The notes under the pieces: generated by a model
Told to the model about the DNA's origin: nothing
Database searches by the model: none
What the model saw: the letters and a program-made list of their open reading frames with translations, nothing else
Program-made: the position numbers and the translations under genes
Shown here: one piece after another, positions 51,401 to 61,680 of the stretch
How the letters are laid out: each line of letters opens with the position of its first letter
Numbering within the stretch: the stretch's first letter is position 1
Assembly: GCA_003993805.1 (NCBI GenBank)
Contig: RSEF01000020.1
Span: 11,615,105-11,679,104 of the forward strand
Source of the DNA: Himantopus leucocephalus
Lineage: Eukaryota; Chordata; Aves; Charadriiformes; Recurvirostridae
Reading direction: 5' to 3'
DNA length: 64,000 nucleotides

Positions 51401-54400
51401 AGCTGATTTAAAAATTCTAGCTTTTATGTTCTTATTATAAAATTTCTCCTTTTGTTTATGTTGACACTAAACGTGGAAGTAAGATCATCTGGGAAAAGAG
51501 TACAGAAATGTTACCTAAAACCACAGCAGGCTGACTTCACAGGAAAAAGGGGGTGGGGAATAGGTCATTCCAGGTTTGATGCAATATTTAAAATTGCAAT
51601 AGATGTATTTTGTAAAATTGTGTATATTTGAATTTATTATGTCTCTAATGTAAATGTTACTGCAGAAAAATTCTTATTTTTATACTAGGCAAGCAAAATG
51701 AAATTACATACTCGCTCACATAGAGGAGAGCGTCCTTATGCCTGCGAGCTTTGCAGTTATGCTACCAAAGAAGCATATAAACTGAAAAGGCACATGATAA
51801 CTCATTCAGGTAGGACTCTGATGTAATGGTCAAGTCTATGTCCTTAGGCTCTTAATAACATTCATAGGGTTAGAGTGATCTAATTTCAGACTCTAAATTA
51901 GCACTTTTTTCATTTGTGATTTTGAGTAAAAACGTGCCTGAAAAACATGTTTTCTTTAAATTTTCTGGGTTTGGCTATTGGAAGTCTAGCTGTACGGTGC
52001 TAGTAGTTACAGTCTTGCTGTTCTCCCTAAACTTTCTTTATATTAGAAAAATATTTTGTTTATGCGGTCTTGTTTTCTGTGGATCAAGCTGTCACTTTTA
52101 TTTCTCAATTAGTTAATATTATATGGAGATGTATCTGATGGGAGATTTTAAAATGTCTGTTCAAAACATGGACATCCTTGTGGCACCAAATTGCTAGTAA
52201 CTAATTTGGGCAGCAAAGAATTAAACTGTTTCAACTTTGAAAGCAACCTGTTCCAATCATGGCCCTGTAAGGTGCATGCCTTCTGAGGAGTAAGTTAGTA
52301 TCTATCATAGACATTAGGGCTTAACTTAGCTCAATTATGATATATAATGTATGTTATGATTAGTGTTTTAGTTTGAATCAGAGTGTGGTTTGAATCAAAT
52401 CTTCCAGATATTGCCACTTATCATGCTTTGGTTCGTATCTTGAGGCAGTTTGGTGCAATTAAACTGAATTCTTTTTTAATGAAATTCAGCCAGAAGAGTC
52501 CAACCAGAAGAGTCCAAGAGTGTTTTCCAGTACTGGTAGGAACTTAGTCCACAGAACAAGCCTGAAGTTGGTTCAAAATCTGTGTGCATGTTGGGTCCTC
52601 AGCACTAGCTGTTTCTCTTTTATGAGACTGTGTCAGTTGCCAGTGTTGATGTAATTTTTGATGATACTCACACCTGATGGGACTTTCTGGGGAACAAAAG
52701 GCAAGGAAATAACTTTCCACTTTCTCTTCCACCATTATCAATGGCTGGTATTGAATCACTTTTTTCATGATGTTGTGACAGCTGTTAACTTTCTCTCCTT
52801 GCATATTTGAGGATAATTCTGCATTTTTGTACATTAAATATTCAAGACGGAACAGAATATAATTAAAATAATTCCTGATTAATAGCTCAGAATTACATTA
52901 ATGGCTTTATGCTTCATCAGTTTGAGTTGCAGATTCTGGAAGCCCAAGTTTTTGCATCGTAATAAGCTATGTAAATTTATGTAAACTTGTTGTGCTTTTT
53001 GTGCATTGTCAACTACTAGTAATGTTTTGGTTGGACTGGAGACTGTTGCAGTCAGAACATGGATGTTGAGATCTGGGAATTTTGCATTTGTATCAAATAA
53101 GTAAAGTTTCTAAGCGTATGTTATTTTAATATGTTTTTATAGGTGAAAAACCCTATGAATGTTATCTTTGCCAGGCCAAATTCACTCAAAGCGGTACAAT
53201 GAAAATCCATATGTTACAGAAGCATGGAGAAAATGTGCCAAAATACCAGTGTGCACATTGTAGTACCTTTATTGCACGAAAAACTGACTTGGGTGAGCTT
53301 AAAGGAAAAAATGAAAGATAGAGATAATTATAGGTGAAATCTCTAATTGTCACTGCTTACAATGATAGCAAATATGTTATATGTGGAAAATGTATTCATT
53401 GTTTTGCAGGTAAGTTCCTCCTGCAAGGAGATGTGGTGACATCTTGTGGTTGATTTAATTCGTATAAAATGCAAAGTAGCGAACGTTTTGCTGTATTTTT
53501 GTTTGATACCTGCAGCATTGTGACCTTCTGTTCTTCAGTAAGAAGGTATCTCACAAAAATATATGTCCAGGTTGTATTGAAAAGTTTTTTCTTAAAGCCA
53601 CAGAAAATAGTCAGATCTATATAAAGCCATTTCAGTTCTCGCATTTTGTTTTTCTCAGCTCTAGTTAAAATGTGGATATGCGTCAAGCTATATGAGAAAC
53701 TAAAATAGATTGAATGGTTTAGTATGTATGGTCTTTTGCATATCCAGATAAGCTTTTACCTCTTAATCTAAAATTATACTGTGTGTTTAGTTGCTAAGTG
53801 CATTGTCCTTGTAATTTAAAGAAATAAATGTAATTGCATTAGTTAGTAAAATGCAAGTTAAGTTTTTGACTTCATCGTTCCAGTAGACAATGGTTTTACT
53901 ATGCTTCACACATTCAAAACTCTTAGAATTCTAAATTCTATTACATCAATATCAAAGATTATTTTAGGGCTACATAACACACATGAAACACTGAAGATGA
54001 CACAGTAAACTCAAATGTCTCTTAGCTAGTTTGGGTCTTTTCCCAGAATGCAAAGAACAAACCACTACATAAGTTCATTTTCATTCTATATGCAGATAAT
54101 GGAATTTTTTCCTTTGGCATGAGTATCAAACAGTGCTGATGTACAAGTTGATACTGAAAATATAAATTAAAATTATAATTGTAACTGAAAATAGGAATTA
54201 AATTTTTTCCATGTACAAACCACAGTTCTTGAAATACAAGCCATCATGATGTTCTGGGAATTTTGTATACTAAATTTTTTAACTACTCTTGTTTGGAAAA
54301 AGTACTTGCTCTAAGTACCAGTAAAGTTTTCTCTAACCATACATTTCATATGTAAATTCATCTTCTTGTCTAGGAAGAAAATGCTTTTGTACAGATGATA

Positions 54401-57400
54401 GTTTATTAATAAATTAGTGTATTAGAAATGCAGCCTATTTACTGTATTTGAGGCAATATAGCTGACCAATACCAACAAAACCTATATGGAATTTAAAGTT
54501 TCCAGCAATATATGAAAAAGCTATATTAAAGAAATATTTAGACATACAAAGATGCCTTTAGCATCTATTTTCAAATAAACATCCCACTGAAGTCTTTCAG
54601 CCTATTTTAGTATTTGAAGGTAGAAGTGGAATTGTTATTTACATATATACAATTTCTTTGTTCATGCACTTTTGCACTTTTCATTTTAATATTGTAAATA
54701 CTACTTCAGGTAGCGTTTTCAAATGATTTTTTGTGTGTAGGTAAAAGCAGTTCCCAGAATATTTGAAAGGATTTGATTTTTGATTTGTTAAGTTATTTCT
54801 GCTAAAATCAGTAAGATTTAGGCTTATAACTGCTTAATTTCTCTGGAAAGTTACAACATCTTGCTTTGACTGTGGTTATCTTAAACTAATTTGAAAAATT
54901 GCCTATTTGGCAATCCACAGAAAATACAGAAGGTTCTTTTTTGTGTTTTTTCTCTACAATGTATGCATTACTCAGGGCTATGCAGAGTCTAAGTTTTGTT
55001 CAAAATAGCATAAATGAAAAATATACCACTAAAATTAATTGCTTTTAATAACTGTTCAGGTGTCCACTGGCAAAATCTGCATTCCTACATGGCAGTGGCA
55101 ATTAAATGCAGTTACTGTGAGGCTGTTTTTCATGAGCGCTATGCTCTTATTCAGCACAAGAAGACTCATAGAAATGAAAAAAGATTCAAATGTGATCAGT
55201 GCAGCTACGCATGTAAGCAGGTATTTAAATTCACTGAAAAATTATTGCCTTTTCAATTGATGGTTTAGCAAGGTAGGGTTGGATTTGGGGTTGTATTTAC
55301 CTTAGGAAGATAAAAACTTCTGTTACTGCAATCTAACTAAAATAGTGTAGTTATATTTATTTGCAAGATAAATGGTTCGTAAATAAACAGTAAAATTTAA
55401 ATGCGGCAAAGTCTGAGGCTATCTTCTTGATAAATCTTTTGTACATGATCTGCTTAGAAGTATAGAGCAGTCACTTTCAGTGACATTGTGATGAGAACAA
55501 AAAGTAGTGTTTGTGCCTTAAATGTGATTTTCAGCAGTGTCACAGAATAGATTGTCTGAACTTAAAATTTTATTTTAAAGAATACATTTAGAATAGCATT
55601 ACTTTGGCCTTGATATGTTGGAATGTGCCATTGCTCCATTCTGATTATTTTCTCTGCTAACCTTAATAAGGTTAGGAGGAAAACCTCTGACCTTCTCCAA
55701 GTCAGTGGGCAGTATCCCAATGTGTTCTTCAGCATCTGCTTACGGTGGAGGATAATTAAGGAGCCTGTGCAACATCCTTTTGCTTTTCTGTGTGCCTGTG
55801 TGTTTCTTTGAACACGTGTCACAGAGCTGGATAGTATTGTTACAGGTATTTTCTTTGTTTCGGGAACAATGCTTAATTGTGCATAAACGAACCCATACTA
55901 GCGAGAAGCCCTTCACTTGCTTGTGCTGCAGCAAAAGCTTTCAACGAAAGCAGCTTCTTACTCTTCACTTCAGGAAGCACCATGATTCTAACATTAAGCC
56001 TACAGTTTATGAATGCCCTAAATGTGGTAAGGGCTATTCACTCTGGGTAAGATACTTCCCTTTAAAGAATCTCAGTAGAGTTATCCTTAGCTAAGTATTG
56101 CAGATGATATTGTCACAAAGGACTGAGAGTAAAAAGCAGTGTACTGGCTGGAATGTTAACTGCTTAATGCTAAGCCAGCACAACTTGTTTGTTTTCTTTC
56201 CCAAACCTTACATTGAGGGATTAATGAAGAACTTTATACTATTCCCCTTTAGGTAGAAAATATCTGCGACATATTTTCAGGGTTGGTACTGGTTTGGACA
56301 ATCCAGTATTGAAGTTACTAGTGTTTAATACAGTAGTCTTCTTAAAACAAATAAAAAGGCAGTGCGGAGGTATGACAAATTAAAGAACTTGGAAAGATAA
56401 TTGAAGTGAAAGAGTGCTAGGACAAGGTCAGCAAGGAAAGTAAAAAAAAAAAGAAAAAAAAAAACCAAAACCCAAAACTGGTTTGGGGTTAACTGCACAC
56501 TTCTAAAGTAAATGTAACCTTTTTTTCTACATACAGATTTTACATGTGAAACTTTGTTGCCTGGCCAAGAACCAGAAAATGATAAATTTTATTTTATACC
56601 CACCAAATGGCAATGTTCTTTAAAAGCAGAATTTTAATATGTATTCTGGAAAATATTCAGGAGTTTTATGGAGGTTGTTAACTAAGTCAGCCTTTCACTT
56701 AGTCTTCCAAAATTCCAAATATGTCAGAACCATATTTGTTTTGTGTGTGTGTGTTAAATTGTTTACATACATTAATATTTGATTCATATATTTATGCTTC
56801 ATTATGCTAACAGAATAATATGCATCAGTATGCTGCAAATTGTGGATTGGTGAGGGCAAAAACTGCTACACCCAGAAAAAGAAGCAAGGGCAAAAATAAA
56901 ACCCATGAGAACCCAAAGCTTGCTAAGCAAGAAGGTAATCAGCGAATAAGTTAAAATTTAATCATGTAAATTAGAATCAAGAATAAAAGGCTAAAGCAGT
57001 GAATCTCCCCTGCTGTTTAATTACTGTTTCACAATGCAGCTAATTTAAGTGCTAATAATGGAAGAATACTTCAGAGTAGTCTTCACTGTGTGTCAGAAAT
57101 TCTTGTCATCCGAGTTGGGTCATTGCTCAGGTACCCATTCTGGGACCTCTGTTCTCCTGCTCCTGCAAACATCTTCCTAAACTCCCTGCTTAGCAATGCT
57201 TACAAATGCGTTTTTCTTTTCCCTTTTTAAAATTCCCTTTGCCTTTATAAAGGAGGATGAAACACATCATTACTGAGTTGAGCCATAGTGAGTTTTCTTA
57301 AGAGCTCATGATGTATAATATACTGCTTTAATACAGACCAGACTGAAAACTTTTCCATTTCAGAACTCGATTGCATGTTAATCACAAAAGATCTAGCACA

Positions 57401-59368
57401 TCTTAGTAACGAAATTGTTCATCTTCTTTCTCTCATACTTTGGCCGCATAGGATCAAATAATAATAAAAATGCTACTGATTTAAATAGCTAGAGTCATTC
57501 TGTCATACTGCAGAGGTGATCAGGCCAGTTTATAGAGCTCTTGGTTCAGCATGTCTGTGCAACCAAAAACTCACTTGTGATTACTTAGTGTTACTCATTG
57601 TGGATAGCTCTTGAGCACTGAGCGTTTATTCTGGAAACTTCAGTATAAACCAAAAGATGGTCCATAGTTCATCTCTTTCCTTCTCTCTCTTCTGCTTCCT
57701 CATCTTTTCTCATTAGGTTAAGATTCCCAGAAAGTGAGTAAGTTCAGGTTTTGCCAGACCAAAATGGTAGACTAACTGGTCAGTTGATATCTTGTCAGCG
57801 AGAACTCCACAGCAATAAGTGAAGCGCCTTTTCCGTCTGGGTTATGCTAGTACGTTCCTGATACAATCATTTATGCTTTATCTTATCTGCAACTCTAAAA
57901 GCATATGAAGTAATTTTTTTTTATTCTCTCAAATAAACCTTAGCCTGTCACCACATATGTAGTAATATTCTAGCAGTTTCACCTTACAGTCTACATTTGA
58001 GCGAGAGGAGGTGTCTGCTCATAATTTCATTTTTGTGCATTTCCTCTGAATTAGACAAAGGACAGTATACAGTATTCAGTTAGGTCGTGCTATGGGCAGG
58101 AGCCCTGTATCCTCATGCGTCCTGCCTTGCCTTTGTCTGTTTGATCTAATGCTGAAGCTTTGCACTGTTGCAGGGTGAGAGCTGGTCATATGTTTCTGAG
58201 GTCACCATCAGGGCCAAAAAAACATCTTTGCCTGATCCTGTAATTTTTTGCCCCTCTGCTTCCTAGATGCTGTTTGAAAGCGATAGTAGTTTCCTTGATA
58301 GGATTCTTCAGGTGATTTTTGTGGAGTAAGAGACAAGAATGGAGATGCATCTAAGGCCTAAAACCTTGTATTTTGGTATATCAGATTGTATCTGCACTGA
58401 TTTGTGGCCAATGACACTGAGATAAAATTTGACATAGTGAGAAGAAGAAACATTGGAGCTTTTCTGAATCTAATGAATATATATCAGCAGCTGAGTTTAC
58501 ATTAGCGTTGACACTTCTGTTTTCACTGGTAAGGCAGTAATGGGATGGTTAGAGAGCAGTGTTACAGCTGCAGGGTTTATGTTTTTGCAATAACTCGATT
58601 TTGCTGTTTATTAATGTTTTGCTACATGCAAGTAATTTCTTTTCGGTATGTTGCAGATACCTTCATCTGGAAGCTTGATTTTCTAGAGTTAAGGGAATGT
58701 GGTTGTAGATGTGTTCATGCAAATACTTAGTCCATTAATTGACTCACACAAATACTAGAAATTTTTGTTCTGGTTCCAGAAGGTTTTTTCCCCAAAGTTG
58801 ACATTTGCGAGTATATATCACTGTCCACTTCTTGCACGACTTGCAGGGGCCTGTGGGATCCTGTATGTGGCTTTACAAAAGATTACTTGTGTGACTGGTG
58901 CTGTCAATGATTTGCTGTTACTAATAATTAAAAAAGAAAATGCATTTATATGAGAATTAAATTTCTAGTTAAATAGTGCTTAGTTTTCCTCTGATAAGAA
59001 TACAATGGGTACTACTCGCTAACATGGCTTTTAATGTAATATTCAACATAAAATATATTCATTCTCCAAATAAACTGTAAGATAAAAGATACACTGTTGT
59101 TATATGTTGGCAGTATTTTCTCCACTAAATTAATTTGCCTATTGGTTAAATTTATTGAAATATTTACTTGTCTTTCTGGTTAATCACCACAATACTTAAT
59201 TTTTTTGGCAAAGTTGACCTGCAGTCATTCCAAGATAACTCCACTGTGGAAAATGAACATTGCGCCAGTGAGATTGCTCCTGTTTTAGATGGTATACAAA
59301 CAGCAACTCTGAGAGAACAGAAAACAGAAATTACTTGTGAAATGATTCTCAACATGATGGACAAATAA
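45096..59368 (+). CDS. CTCFL: CTCFL (BORIS): 11-zinc-finger CTCF paralogue, 11-exon model
   Basis: CTCFL is a nuclear C2H2 protein that binds CTCF-type sites and in mammals acts mainly in the germ line. Model exons: 45096-45176, 45600-45998, 46933-47185, 49009-49179, 49676-49809, 51689-51809, 53143-53292, 55060-55220, 55846-56046, 56814-56934, 59214-59368. Phases agree throughout, giving about 648 residues against 663 in human. ZF1-ZF11 run from about residue 252 to 567. CTCFL rather than CTCF is supported by [30 protein letters not shown], the end [12 protein letters not shown], and linkage to PCK1. The zinc-finger exons are secure. Exon 1, the exon 3 donor and the exon 9 acceptor are inferred. 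Oddities: a lost canonical AG before ZF9's second half, ZF11 His to Tyr, and ZF4 Arg to Leu at helix position 6. No stop or frameshift interrupts the model. Confidence 0.85.
45600..45998 (+). CDS. CTCFL: CTCFL exon 2, N-terminal domain
   Basis: 133 codons. [13 protein letters not shown] followed by an acidic run resembles the human segment around [25 protein letters not shown] and [10 protein letters not shown] resemble the stretch before the LIKLEEE part of human CTCFL. The acceptor (gccacag) has a poor pyrimidine tract, and the donor is gtgaag after GAT GTG, in phase 0. The frame is open upstream to the TGA at 45546-45548, so the true 5' edge could differ. Confidence 0.65.
46933..47185 (+). 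CDS. CTCFL: CTCFL exon 3, acidic to basic linker before the zinc fingers
   Basis: It begins after acceptor tttaaaatag in phase 0. KELFFTLGE resembles human KEQLFFVET, and an acidic, serine-rich stretch follows. [11 protein letters not shown] and the basic KKR near the end parallel the linker that precedes ZF1 in the family. The donor is uncertain. At 47185 (aaaaaac, gtaaaa) the split codon is Arg. At 47089 (gatgaag, gtaaag) it is Gly, which matches the Gly expected at this junction but shortens the linker by 32 residues. Confidence 0.6.
47795..48437 (+). repeat. direct duplication of about 228 bp in CTCFL intron 3
   Basis: Copy 1 is 47795-48023 and copy 2 is 48211-48437, in the same orientation and separated by 187 bases. 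They share long identical tracts (for example tcttcaaaagggaaagtgtt) and differ at roughly one base in fifteen by eye, with a short indel. Neither copy looks like a known transposon, so a local duplication is the simplest reading. Confidence 0.9.
49009..49179 (+). CDS. CTCFL: CTCFL exon 4, ZF1 and ZF2
   Basis: 171 nt between acceptor tcccacag and donor gtatct. ZF1 is [10 protein letters not shown]...HHVKTH and ZF2 is [10 protein letters not shown]...NHVNVH, both with complete C2H2 ligands. The closest match is mammalian CTCFL (CHLCLKTFRTVTLL). Confidence 0.9.
49676..49809 (+). CDS. CTCFL: CTCFL exon 5, ZF3 and first half of ZF4
   Basis: 134 nt between acceptor tcttacag and donor gtaagt. It encodes [20 protein letters not shown], then [20 protein letters not shown]. 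The ZF3 base-contact residues Thr, Gly, Glu and Arg (helix -1, 2, 3, 6) equal those of CTCF. The exon ends mid-ZF4 after VE, where I would expect the CTCF-family junction. Confidence 0.93.
51689..51809 (+). CDS. CTCFL: CTCFL exon 6, second half of ZF4 and ZF5
   Basis: 121 nt between acceptor tatactag and donor gtagga. It encodes [20 protein letters not shown], then [20 protein letters not shown]. The zinc ligands are intact. Helix position 6 of ZF4 is Leu where CTCF and human CTCFL have Arg. ZF5 keeps Tyr, Lys and Arg at positions 2, 3 and 6. Confidence 0.93.
53143..53292 (+). CDS. CTCFL: CTCFL exon 7, ZF6 and most of ZF7
   Basis: 150 nt between acceptor tttttatag and donor gtgagc. It encodes [20 protein letters not shown], then [25 protein letters not shown] and Ile before the ZF6 His are CTCFL-type rather than CTCF-type. 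The recognition residues of ZF6 and the visible part of ZF7 are kept. Confidence 0.94.
55060..55220 (+). CDS. CTCFL: CTCFL exon 8, end of ZF7, ZF8 and start of ZF9
   Basis: 161 nt between acceptor actgttcag and donor gtattt. It encodes VHWQNLHSY, then [20 protein letters not shown], then [12 protein letters not shown]8 is complete. The exon stops two residues after the YAC of ZF9, where I would expect the family boundary. The donor is weak after its first three bases. Confidence 0.93.
55846..56046 (+). CDS. CTCFL: CTCFL exon 9, end of ZF9, ZF10 and start of ZF11, with shifted acceptor
   Basis: Family alignment places the exon start at 55864 ([11 protein letters not shown]), but the two bases before it are GG, not AG, behind a good pyrimidine tract. 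The nearest upstream AG (ttacag) ends at 55845 and keeps the frame while adding six residues, VFSLFR, inside ZF9. ZF10 ([20 protein letters not shown]) is complete. ZF11 begins at [12 protein letters not shown]. The donor is gtaaga. Confidence 0.85.
56814..56934 (+). CDS. CTCFL: CTCFL exon 10, end of ZF11 and basic tail
   Basis: 121 nt between acceptor tgctaacag and donor gtaatc. It encodes [13 protein letters not shown] and then a basic, Lys/Arg-rich tail ([11 protein letters not shown]) like the one after ZF11 in CTCF and CTCFL. Where the family has the third zinc ligand, His, this exon has Tyr, with His two residues earlier. The exon is shorter than the corresponding human region. Confidence 0.85.
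59214..59368 (+). CDS. CTCFL: CTCFL exon 11, C-terminus
   Basis: It begins after acceptor ggcaaag, in phase with exon 10, and stops at TAA 59366-59368. The last residues, [12 protein letters not shown], match the conserved end of human CTCFL (VTCEMLLNTMDK) and CTCF (LTPEMILSMMDR). The remainder is acidic to neutral and not conserved. Confidence 0.88.
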
Positions 59369-60567
59369 CGCACGAACAGGCTCTGTTCTTCCTTGTTTTC
59401 ACTGATTGTAACTGACTGTTTCAGTGTGTAACTACATCCAGTTAGAATGCTAGAAAAGAGGCTGGTTGAAAGCTGTTGAAGCCCTTCTGTGCTCCTTTTC
59501 CTCTTTTTTCTACTGTGTAACATAAATAACATTGCCAAAGTGTGAAAGTTACAGGGAACCTTCACCTGTCGTATTACAGATTAATAACAGAATGAAGAAA
59601 AAATAGCTAATTTCAGAGTAATTTATGAGAAAGTAGATAGGTTTGTTTCACCTTGCGTTTCATTTTTCTTCCACATGTGCTCAGAGAATTGCATTCTGAT
59701 CTGAAGCAAATTTATTCCTCAGTAGCTCTATAGAATTGAGAGCTGCATGAACTTCAGTCTATTTGTAGTTTCCTGAGGTGAGCATGTGAAAGGCAATGAT
59801 TTTTAAATGCAAGGAACATTTACTAAACCTCCTTTCTGCAAACACATTCATTTCTAATAGAATTCACAATGCTGAAATACAATTTTGTGCTAAAAAAGCA
59901 CAGGGTTTCATGCCCCATACTTCTAGTAATTGTTTAATGTTATTAGCTCCATTCTCTTTTCCCAGTGTTTTTTAATAGGTATAATGTCATTATCTTTGGA
60001 AGAGTTCCTTTGGTTTTACATCAGCAAGGAGAATTGTGGCAGAAGCAGCTCCTTCACTTTTTGGCTTTTTGTTAGAATATTAAGTTCTTGCGAGCTTTGG
60101 GGTATGGTTTCACAGCTGGATCCTGGTGCCTGTCCTGTCTTTTTCCCCATGTCCTGGGCATAATTTTCTTTCTTCCCTCTTGCCAACTCTAGCAACCATG
60201 CAGCTGTAGGGTGAGTTGGACCAGCATGCAGATCTAATTAGAAACTGATCTTTTCTCTTGTCTTGGTTTTGGTCAAATCAATTAGCTGGACAGTCATAGA
60301 GCTACACAAACATTAGGGTTGACAAAAACGAAGAAGCAGCAGTGTGTGCTGGTGTCGGAGAAGTGTGCAGGACCACCCCTTCCTGGGAATGCCTAACTTT
60401 GTTTCCCCTTAAGCTGGCTATTTTTCAAGAGCAGGTGGAAGCTATTTCCATCCCCTCTCCTTCCCCTTTAAATAGCCATCTTGCAAGTGTTCCCATGTGA
60501 GGCTGTGATCAAACACTTAGCACTGGAGCCAAAACACACCCATTACTTTGATTTTAATTAGGCCTTC

Positions 60568-60573
60568 AATAAA
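60568..60573 (+). terminator. candidate CTCFL polyadenylation signal
   Basis: AATAAA, 1.2 kb past the CTCFL stop codon at 59368. I noted no clearer signal nearer the stop, so it could end a 1.2-kb 3' UTR. No other support is visible. Confidence 0.3.
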
Positions 60574-61429
60574 GCACACTTGTATTATTTAGGAAAGTTC
60601 ATGTTTATAGTACACTTAAGAAACAGAAATTTTAACTGTCAAATACAATTGTTTAACTTCTTTTAGGTTATAAGAACTACTGGGTTTACTGGTTAATTAA
60701 CACAGAGTAATTACAGTAAGTACTATTGTTTTTTACGATTAGTTACAATGATCACAATTCCCATTGATGCACTGTTCGCTCAGTTTTTTGTCATGTATAA
60801 TTAATACTTGGAAGCCTGGTCATAAAATCTTGACTACTTTAAAATATTAATCTTTAATACTTCTATTCTTATGTTACATTTCATCATAAATAAGCACTAG
60901 CATTGCTAACCAATTTTAATAATATCAGGTCACGTAACAAGTAAATAATAAAAAAGCCAGACCCTTATCCTAATTTCAAGATTAACATCTGTGTTTAACT
61001 TCATTATAAATATAATGCAGAACTCAGCCAGTATAAAATTGTTTAGGTTTGCATGTTGAGCAAGCTATGTTTGCTGATGTGGTCAGTGGTCAAAGATTGT
61101 GCTGTGTGCTGTGCGTTCCAAACTAACTGCAGTTTGAGATCTAAATACTGGAAATTTTAAGTTATGTGACTCTGAAAAGTCTTTTAAAAATGAAAACTTA
61201 GGGGTTTTCCAGTTAGTATATTAAATGAACAGCTTTATCTTATACTTGATAACGTGTCTACAGGCCTGTTCTACTATGATAACTTCTTGAATTTGGCAAC
61301 TGTTCTGCTGTTAATAAGACCCAAACCAATGGCGTGCTTAGGAGCTTTAACTGTCATGCAATGTCTTGGGTATCTCCACGTACGTGGCTAGGAGATAAGG
61401 ATGTCACATAGATACTTCCTGTCTTACAG

Positions 61430-61539
61430 GAGTAAACTATCCAATTTTAGAAGATATAGACCACTCTGCAGTAGAGGGCCTCATCAAGACCTTAATCAAT
61501 CAGCTCACTCAAATAGATGAACAGGAATTACCACTTTGA
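61430..61539 (+). CDS. possible alternative last exon of CTCFL
   Basis: A good acceptor (tgtcttacag) opens a 35-codon frame to TGA at 61537-61539. The phase fits a splice from CTCFL exon 10, whose last base G would complete a Gly codon. The peptide starts VNYPILEDIDHSAVEG. An AATAAA follows at 61675-61680, so the segment has the parts of a terminal exon. I recognise no family in it. It could instead belong to an unseen transcript, or be chance. Confidence 0.35.
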
Positions 61540-61674
61540 TAATAGAAATAGAAAAAAATTCAGTTTTGTAGCATGTGTTTTTAGCAATCTCTGAGAAGTC
61601 AGTGTATTTGAATGTATCAAAATTACTCATTGGCTTTGTCCTCCTTGCATTATAATGGTGTTATTTGAGTGTTT

Positions 61675-61680
61675 AATAAA
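61675..61680 (+). terminator. polyadenylation signal after the 61.4-kb candidate exon
   Basis: AATAAA, 136 bases past the TGA of the candidate terminal exon. Its proximity is the main support for treating that exon as a real 3' end. Confidence 0.4.

Noticed and set aside
49009..56934. Possibility that the zinc-finger gene is CTCF itself.
   Set aside because: Residues distinctive of CTCFL, the divergence in ZF1 and ZF2, and linkage to PCK1 fit CTCFL. CTCF lies elsewhere in vertebrate genomes.
49009..59368. Processed pseudogene of CTCF or CTCFL.
   Set aside because: The exons are separated by introns with GT-AG ends in consistent phases, which a retrocopy would lack.
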